A stretch of DNA of 9,855 nucleotides from Desulfurococcales archaeon ex4484_204 (GTDB taxonomy: Archaea > Thermoproteota > Thermoprotei_A > Sulfolobales > NBVN01), in NCBI GenBank assembly GCA_002255065.1, contig NJEF01000027.1, positions 1 to 9,855 on the forward strand, read 5' to 3'. Below the pieces are notes generated by a model. The model did no database searches. It saw only the letters and a list, made by a program, of their open reading frames with translations, and was not told where the DNA came from. A program made the translations under genes and the position numbers. Position 1 is the stretch's first letter; each line of letters begins with the position of its first letter. Shown piece after piece: positions 6,578-9,855 of the stretch.

Positions 6578-7050
6578 CCCACTTTCACCCCACCGTACTT
6601 CTTAAGCTCAGGAACTACTCTTACAACCTCCCTAAAAACCTCATTAGCTATACTATCCAGTAGTGACCTTCCCTTAGGTGTTAGAACCCGGCCCCTATTA
6701 CCCGCCTTAGCTACTAATCCAGCCCTCTCCAGCTGCTGAAGCATCTTCCTTATGTGCGAACCACCAGCTCTTCTAAAGTGCGGAGGTGCCGACCCCCTCC
6801 TCTTTAAGCCGCCATACACAGTCCTTAACGTTTCAATACCCATTGGCTCCGGGCTTATGTACAGCTTCCTCAGGATACTTGCAGCCCTTACATACCACCA
6901 GCCGGGATCGTCGGGAACCTTCTCCTTATGCTGCCCCGTCTTAGCAAATAAAGCCCACTCAGGAGGCTTAACCTCCCTAACCTTCTCCTTGAGGTAATAA
7001 GCGAGCGCCTTTATGAACGCGTCCGATGGCACCTCTAGTACATTAACCAT
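6574..7050 (-). CDS. rps19e: Small-subunit ribosomal protein S19e (eS19)
   Basis: Winged-helix protein of the 30S head, shared with eukaryotes. The 158-residue product contains the family signatures PPEWALFAKTG (about 29-39), DDPGWWYVRAASILRKLY (about 47-64), YGGLKRRGSAPPHFRRAGGSHIRKMLQQLE (about 79-108) and RVLTPKGRSLLD (about 120-131). I chose ATG at 7050 over the in-frame GTG at 7065: GGAGGG lies 7 nt before the ATG, the GTG has no ribosome-binding site, and MVNVLEVPSDAFI matches the usual N terminus. It starts 18 nt after the dehydrogenase gene and overlaps PDCD5 by 4 nt. Confidence 0.96.
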   Translation of the reverse strand: MVNVLEVPSDAFIKALAYYLKEKVREVKPPEWALFAKTGQHKEKVPDDPGWWYVRAASILRKLYISPEPMGIETLRTVYGGLKRRGSAPPHFRRAGGSHIRKMLQQLERAGLVAKAGNRGRVLTPKGRSLLDSIANEVFREVVRVVPELKKYGGVKVG

Positions 7051-7057
7051 ACCCCTA

Positions 7058-7063
7058 CCCTCC
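7058..7063 (-). promoter_or_regulatory. Ribosome-binding site deciding the S19e start
   Basis: GGAGGG on the minus strand is spaced 7 nt from the ATG at 7050. It overlaps the alternative GTG at 7065, which therefore cannot use it, so the shorter S19e is preferred. Confidence 0.65.
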
Positions 7064-7068
7064 ACCTA

Positions 7069-7962
7069 CTATGGTGTACTACTTAAAGACTTTATTAACT
7101 TACCTCTCACGAGATCCCTTAAATACAGCACTACGTGGCTGTAGTCCCTGCTATCCATCCCTGAAGCGCTAGCCGCTAAGTACGTGTTAGTAACTGCTGG
7201 GAAGATCAACGAGGTAAATCCTCTGTACCTTAAAGCCCTAAACGCGTAGCTTAAATCCTTAGCTGCAAGCACCATCTTAAACCTAGTTGGGAACTGCGGG
7301 TTCAGGGATCTATTCTCATACCTCTCAACAATACCCCTCATCCAGGACACCTTAATAGCTGAGAAGAGCTTGCCATACTCAACACCCCACGACTCCGCTA
7401 AAGCTACCGCTTCACCCAGCGAGGCGGTAATCGTTAAGAACATGGCGTTAATAGCGAGCTTAATAACAGATGCCTGCGGGACAGGGCCTACGTACATAAC
7501 CTTTGAGCTATAAGCCTTAACACTCATTAGCTCGGCGTCCCTGCTCTCACCACCGATAAACGAGATCAGCTTACCCTTCCTAGCTTCACTGATACTGCCA
7601 AGTACTGGTGCTTCAACAAATCTCCCGCCGGACTCCTTAGTCAGTAGGTAGGCCCTATAGCTCGCCATAGGCGTTACAGTTGAGCTCTGAACAACGACCT
7701 TACCCCTAACCACCCTAAGCACCCCTTTACCACCTAGTAGCACATCCATTAAGGCTTCATCGTCTGAGACCATGATGTGGACTACATCGCTTAAAGAAGC
7801 GGCGTCTGCTGGACTACGGCATTCCTCAGCACCCCACTCACGTGAGAATTTTAGAGACTTCTCCCTACTCCTATTGTATACGAAGAGCGTGAAGCCCTTC
7901 TCAGCAAGCCTTGAGGCCATGGAGTAACCCATAGAGCCTAAACCTATGAAGCCTACTTTCAT
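7069..7962 (-). CDS. NAD(P)-dependent beta-hydroxyacid dehydrogenase (3-hydroxyisobutyrate dehydrogenase / glyoxylate-semialdehyde reductase family)
   Basis: Soluble oxidoreductase interconverting a small 2- or 3-hydroxyacid and its semialdehyde or keto form; the exact substrate cannot be read. Features: N-terminal Rossmann motif GLGSMG (7-12), N30-R31-S32 after the second strand (an Arg there usually favours NADP), SSTVTP (93-98), substrate-binding EAPVLGS (117-123), and catalytic-type K168 with N172 (ASVIKLAIN). FKMVLAAKDL (228-237) holds the conserved Lys-Asp. Its 297 residues are normal. The start is ATG 7962 with GGTG 8 nt upstream; TTG 7974 and GTG 7971 are weaker alternatives. It lies 18 nt before S19e on the same strand, an unusual partner for that cluster. 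Family is sure, substrate unknown. Confidence 0.88.
   Translation of the reverse strand: MKVGFIGLGSMGYSMASRLAEKGFTLFVYNRSREKSLKFSREWGAEECRSPADAASLSDVVHIMVSDDEALMDVLLGGKGVLRVVRGKVVVQSSTVTPMASYRAYLLTKESGGRFVEAPVLGSISEARKGKLISFIGGESRDAELMSVKAYSSKVMYVGPVPQASVIKLAINAMFLTITASLGEAVALAESWGVEYGKLFSAIKVSWMRGIVERYENRSLNPQFPTRFKMVLAAKDLSYAFRALRYRGFTSLIFPAVTNTYLAASASGMDSRDYSHVVLYLRDLVRGKLIKSLSSTP
7081..7097 (-). promoter_or_regulatory. Possible internal TATA-like promoter for S19e
   Basis: On the minus strand the last codons of the dehydrogenase gene read TTAATAAAGTCTTTAAGT, AT-rich compared with the surrounding coding sequence. CTTTAAG lies about 31-37 nt before the S19e ATG, a spacing that would give a leader of about 10 nt. 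It may let the ribosomal genes be transcribed without the dehydrogenase. Coding constraint could equally explain the composition, so this is tentative. Confidence 0.3.
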
Positions 7963-7980
7963 GCTACACACCAATTACTA

Positions 7981-8001
7981 CCTTTATACCGAGAATAAAG
8001 G
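7981..8001. promoter_or_regulatory. TATA-like inverted repeat, candidate promoter of the dehydrogenase-S19e unit
   Basis: CCTTTAT, a 7-nt spacer and ATAAAGG form a perfect 7-bp inverted repeat. On the minus strand this puts GGTATAAAGG (7981-7990) about 19-28 nt and CCTTTATTC (7993-8001) about 31-39 nt before the ATG at 7962. The nearer box would give an almost leaderless message, and the farther one a leader of about 10 nt holding the GGTG site. By symmetry it could also fire rightward into the structured region. Confidence 0.45.
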
Positions 8002-8038
8002 AGTTTACAGGAAAGCTATCACGTTAAGCTGTAAACTC
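8001..8038. repeat. Perfect 10-bp inverted repeat, 18-bp spacer
   Basis: GAGTTTACAG at 8001-8010 is the exact reverse complement of CTGTAAACTC at 8029-8038. It sits directly upstream of the dehydrogenase TATA-like element and shares base 8001 with it. It could be a protein-binding site or an RNA stem; it lacks a following T-run, so an intrinsic terminator is not supported. Confidence 0.75.
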
Positions 8039-8040
8039 AG

Positions 8041-8165
8041 TGAAGCACTTAGTGCTCCTTAACACCACCCCCAGCTAGCAACCATAGCGGGTAACTACAG
8101 GTATCCATAGAGCGCGTACTAGGCTGTAACCCACTAGGTACTTCATGACATGCCCAGAGCACTAA
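8041..8165. other. Candidate structured RNA or leader element with competing stems
   Basis: Segment 8041-8054 can pair with 8132-8145 over 14 positions with one mismatch (13 pairs, one of them G-U, in a plus-strand transcript). Separately, 8049-8057 is a perfect 9-nt complement of 8157-8165. A further 7-pair stem (8151-8157 with 8180-8186) lies to the right. These pairings share bases and exclude each other or the local hairpin at 8044-8056. A plus-strand transcript begun near 8010 would place them in a long leader of the CHR gene. No known family is recognised, and chance pairing in a 295-nt region is not excluded. Confidence 0.25.
8044..8056. repeat. Short palindrome AGCACT-T-AGTGCT
   Basis: A perfect 6-bp palindrome around a central base lies 5 nt after the 10-bp inverted repeat. 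In RNA it could form only a tight five-pair hairpin. The same segment is complementary to 8132-8145 and to 8157-8165, so alternative pairings exist. Confidence 0.65.
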
Positions 8166-8222
8166 AGCATTCTCAATGACTGGGTAGTGAGAGGTTGTGC
8201 ACGCCGCAGCACGGGTTACACA

Positions 8223-8229
8223 CTTTAAT
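8223..8229 (+). promoter_or_regulatory. TATA-like box for the CHR/ACT unit
   Basis: CTTTAAT lies about 29-35 nt before the ATG at 8258. Initiation about 25 nt downstream would give a leader of only about 7 nt, consistent with the near-leaderless first genes common in Thermoproteota and with the weak ribosome-binding site (GGGATC) before the ATG. Confidence 0.4.
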
Positions 8230-8257
8230 CCATAGTTCAATAGCTTAAGGGATCTGT

Positions 8258-8821
8258 ATGAAGGGGGAGCTCTTAAAACTCTTCGTAAAGTTCTTGAAAA
8301 TAGGTGTCATCGGTTTCGGAGGTGGCTGGGCTATATTACCGATAATAGAGAAGGAAATAGTTGACGGTACCGGCTGGATAACTAGGACTGAGTACTCTAA
8401 CCTTGTAGCTATCGCTGGCTCAACACCTGGCCCCGTAGCCGTTAACGCGGCCACGTATGTCGGCTATAAGGTAGGTGGGAGCGTTGGCGCTGCTTTAGCG
8501 ACCTTAGCAGTTATAATACCGCCCTTTACGGCTATATCCCTCATCACTCACTTCTACCTTCAGTACCTCGGTTGTAGGCTAGTAACGTCCTTAATTAACG
8601 GGCTTAAAGGTGCTGTGCTAGGACTAATAACCGTTGCACTCATAAGCACGTGTAATAGCGTGGGCTCATCCCTGGGATGGGATGTAAAGGCGTTAGCAAT
8701 AATAGTAGCTATAGCATCCGTAACGATAGCCTCAGTCACCTTACTGAGGGTTCATCCAGCTATAGTGATACTTGCATCAGCTGCGCTGGGCCTAGCTCTA
8801 GGCCTGTTTAAGGTTTGGTGA
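8258..8821 (+). CDS. chrA: CHR-family (chromate transporter-like) membrane protein, single domain
   Basis: Integral membrane protein of the chromate ion transporter superfamily; the real substrate in archaea is not established. One CHR domain fills the 187 residues: FVKFLKIGVIGFGGGWAILP (about 9-28) with the conserved FGGG, EIVDGTGWITRTEY (about 33-46), and the signature STPGPVAVNAATYVGY (about 55-70). Hydrophobic spans follow at about 75-100, 115-130, 145-163 and 167-184. Short CHR proteins generally occur as two adjacent genes whose products pair; here the next gene is an ACT protein, so the partner is missing or elsewhere. ATG at 8258 is the only start in the open frame (TAA 12 nt upstream). 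The stop overlaps the next gene as TGATG. Confidence 0.88.
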   Translation: MKGELLKLFVKFLKIGVIGFGGGWAILPIIEKEIVDGTGWITRTEYSNLVAIAGSTPGPVAVNAATYVGYKVGGSVGAALATLAVIIPPFTAISLITHFYLQYLGCRLVTSLINGLKGAVLGLITVALISTCNSVGSSLGWDVKALAIIVAIASVTIASVTLLRVHPAIVILASAALGLALGLFKVW

Positions 8822-9522
8822 TGTTAATGGGTAAGAGAGGGGTGTCCTCAGCGGTAAGGGAGCTAGTGCTTTCAATGCCCTCCGTCGTTAACTGCTTAGA
8901 GCACGGTATAGTGAACTTTAGCGCCCTAGCGAGAGTTATCGCTGCTGACATTAAAAAGGCTACCGGGATTAAGGGGGTGAGCGAAGGTGCTATCAAGATG
9001 AGCATCCTGAGAATTTCGAGAAAGCTTAGGGAGGCTCAGAGAGCTTATAAAGATAGAGTTCTTAGAGTAATAGCTGGCAGCGTGTTAAGGCTTGAAGCAG
9101 GTCTAGCTGTAGTAACTATCAGGAGGGAAGCCGTCTTCCTAAGACTTAACGAGCTGGTGCAGCTTCTTGAGGAGTCTAGGTTCTTCCAGTTAACCCAGGG
9201 GGTCAACACGTTCTCGGTGGTAATATCAGACGAGCACCTGAAGCGGCTGGTGAGCACTGTTAGGGAGCGTAACGTTGTAAGCTTAATTAAGAACCAGTCC
9301 GCGTTAATCATTATAAGCCCTAAGGACATACTCACAACCCCTGGGGTTGTTTCATACATAACAAAGCTACTATCCTGGAACGGTATAAACATAACGCAGG
9401 TGATATCATGCCACCTGGACACGATATTAATAGTTAGCCATAACGATGCCCTTAAAGCGTATAAGATACTCGATGAAGCGATAATTAATTCGAGAAGGCT
9501 ACTAGGCGTAAAGAGTGCGTGA
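8821..9522 (+). CDS. ACT-domain protein, predicted regulator of amino acid metabolism
   Basis: The 233-residue protein resembles the archaeal family annotated as predicted regulators of amino-acid metabolism with an ACT domain (COG2150-like, from memory). The N-terminal 75 residues are helical and look like a winged-helix region (SMPSVVNCLEHGIVNFSALARVIAADI, about 18-44, then AIKMSILRISRKLREA). The C-terminal ACT domain spans about 160-225 (ALIIISPKDILTTPGVVSYITKLLSWNGINITQVIS). Residues 90-148 may be a second, divergent ACT-like repeat. ACT domains usually bind amino acids. It is coupled to the CHR gene by TGATG and lies 84 nt before argG, suggesting amino-acid-linked control. Starts at TTG 8815, GTG 8818 and ATG 8827 are alternatives. 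DNA binding is inferred. Confidence 0.72.
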   Translation: MLMGKRGVSSAVRELVLSMPSVVNCLEHGIVNFSALARVIAADIKKATGIKGVSEGAIKMSILRISRKLREAQRAYKDRVLRVIAGSVLRLEAGLAVVTIRREAVFLRLNELVQLLEESRFFQLTQGVNTFSVVISDEHLKRLVSTVRERNVVSLIKNQSALIIISPKDILTTPGVVSYITKLLSWNGINITQVISCHLDTILIVSHNDALKAYKILDEAIINSRRLLGVKSA

Positions 9523-9568
9523 TGTCTGGAACGCAAACCAGGCTATATGTGACATGTGCTACCTTATT

Positions 9569-9575
9569 GTTATAT
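9569..9575 (+). promoter_or_regulatory. TATA-like box for argG
   Basis: GTTATAT in the 84-nt gap before argG lies 32-38 nt upstream of the TTG start. Initiation about 25 nt downstream would leave a leader of about 7-10 nt. The rest of the gap holds only small 4-bp stems (9526-9541; 9587-9599), too weak to call terminators. Confidence 0.45.
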
Positions 9576-9606
9576 CCCCGTAGACTCCCTGTAGTAGGGT
9601 GCTAGT

Positions 9607-9855
9607 TTGAGGGTCGTTCTAGCCTACTCAGGAGGACTCGATACCTCAGTAATCCTAGCCCTGCTAAAAGAGAGGCTGAAGGCTGAGGTCATAACCGTGA
9701 CGGTGGATGTCGGGCAGAAGGAGGATTTTGATGCTATCGCTGCTAAGGCTGAGAAGTTGGGGGCTGTTAAGCACTACATATTTAACGCTAAGGAGGAGTT
9801 CGCGAGGAATTACGTGTTTAAGGCAGTAAAGGCTAACGCCCTCTATGAAGGTAAG
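9607..9855 (+). CDS. argG: Argininosuccinate synthase (N-terminal part, cut by window edge)
   Basis: Joins citrulline and aspartate with ATP to form argininosuccinate, the penultimate step of arginine synthesis, in the cytoplasm. The first 83 residues are present. The N-type ATP-pyrophosphatase loop VVLAYSGGLDTSVIL (about 3-17) carries the SGGLDTS signature. ITVTVDVGQKEDFDAIAAKAEKLGA (about 29-53) and ALYEGK at the edge match the family; the conserved YPL motif would come next. The start is TTG 9607, the only one after the in-frame TAG at 9595, with GGGTG 5 nt upstream. The upstream ACT-domain gene on the same strand may be functionally linked. Confidence 0.95.
   Translation, partial: MRVVLAYSGGLDTSVILALLKERLKAEVITVTVDVGQKEDFDAIAAKAEKLGAVKHYIFNAKEEFARNYVFKAVKANALYEGK

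Larger units (their letters stand above)
7963..8257. other. Divergent intergenic region (295 nt) with clustered inverted repeats
   Basis: This separates the minus-strand dehydrogenase/ribosomal unit from the plus-strand CHR/ACT unit. I find no convincing gene. An open frame at 8049-8240 on the minus strand lacks a ribosome-binding site and looks unlike a protein. The left third carries three consecutive inverted repeats. The middle (about 8060-8220) is less AT-rich than expected of an archaeal spacer and contains long-range complementary segments. Promoter-like elements point outward at both ends. There is no tRNA T-loop or other RNA family signature that I recognise. Confidence 0.7.

Noticed and set aside
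8060..8220. tRNA or box C/D or H/ACA guide RNA in the divergent spacer
   Set aside because: No T-loop GTTCRA sequence with a pairing stem, no RUGAUGA/CUGA box pair, and the only ACA after a hairpin is too close to the stem.
8049..8240. 63-codon open frame on the minus strand in the divergent region
   Set aside because: TTG start without a ribosome-binding site, a composition (Cys, Ser and Thr rich) unlike the neighbours, no recognisable motif, and it covers the inverted-repeat and stem region.
9045..9536. 163-codon minus-strand open frame opposite the ACT-domain gene
   Set aside because: It is the shadow of a recognisable plus-strand coding region; no ribosome-binding site and no family resemblance.
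9526..9599. Terminator hairpins between the ACT-domain gene and argG
   Set aside because: Only 4-bp stems and no following T-run; too weak to support.

Overview
The window comes from an archaeon, most likely a thermophilic member of the Thermoproteota/TACK group. The evidence is a long minus-strand run of archaeal/eukaryotic-type information-processing genes: ribosomal proteins S19e, L39e, L31e, L18Ae/LX, L11, L1 and L10/P0, together with eIF6, PDCD5, prefoldin alpha, Spt5, SecE, FtsY and an archaeal-type alanyl-tRNA synthetase with an N-terminal Cys cluster. Start sites carry GGTGG/GGAGGTG Shine-Dalgarno motifs, half of the start codons are GTG or TTG, and TATA-like boxes precede the transcription units. 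I cannot name the class or genus.

Layout. On the minus strand, read from right to left, transcription appears to begin near 7985. It runs through a beta-hydroxyacid dehydrogenase-family gene (7962-7069) and then S19e, PDCD5, L39e, L31e, eIF6, LX and prefoldin alpha (7050-4338), with gaps of 25 nt or less or with overlaps. A second unit begins at a TATA-like element near 4290: ftsY, secE, spt5, L11, L1 and L10 (4249-551). The alanyl-tRNA synthetase gene (486-1, cut by the window edge) follows with its own AT-rich promoter. This is the familiar archaeal translation/secretion cluster with two departures. The L12/P1 stalk gene usually found after L10 is not there, and L10 itself ends without the acidic C-terminal tail. 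A dehydrogenase also sits at the head of the ribosomal run.

On the plus strand, from 8258, there is a one-domain CHR-family (chromate transporter-like) membrane protein. It is coupled by a TGATG overlap to an ACT-domain protein resembling the archaeal predicted amino-acid-metabolism regulators. After an intergenic promoter comes the start of argininosuccinate synthase (argG), cut by the right edge.

The 295-nt divergent region between the two strands (7963-8257) holds no convincing gene. It does hold three consecutive inverted repeats (7981-8056) and longer, mutually exclusive pairings (8041-8054 with 8132-8145, and 8049-8057 with 8157-8165). It is therefore the best place to look for an operator array or an uncharacterised structured RNA. 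I saw no tRNA, rRNA, CRISPR array or mobile element. The window is mostly a conserved core region, and the second-look items are the missing stalk components and the divergent regulatory region.
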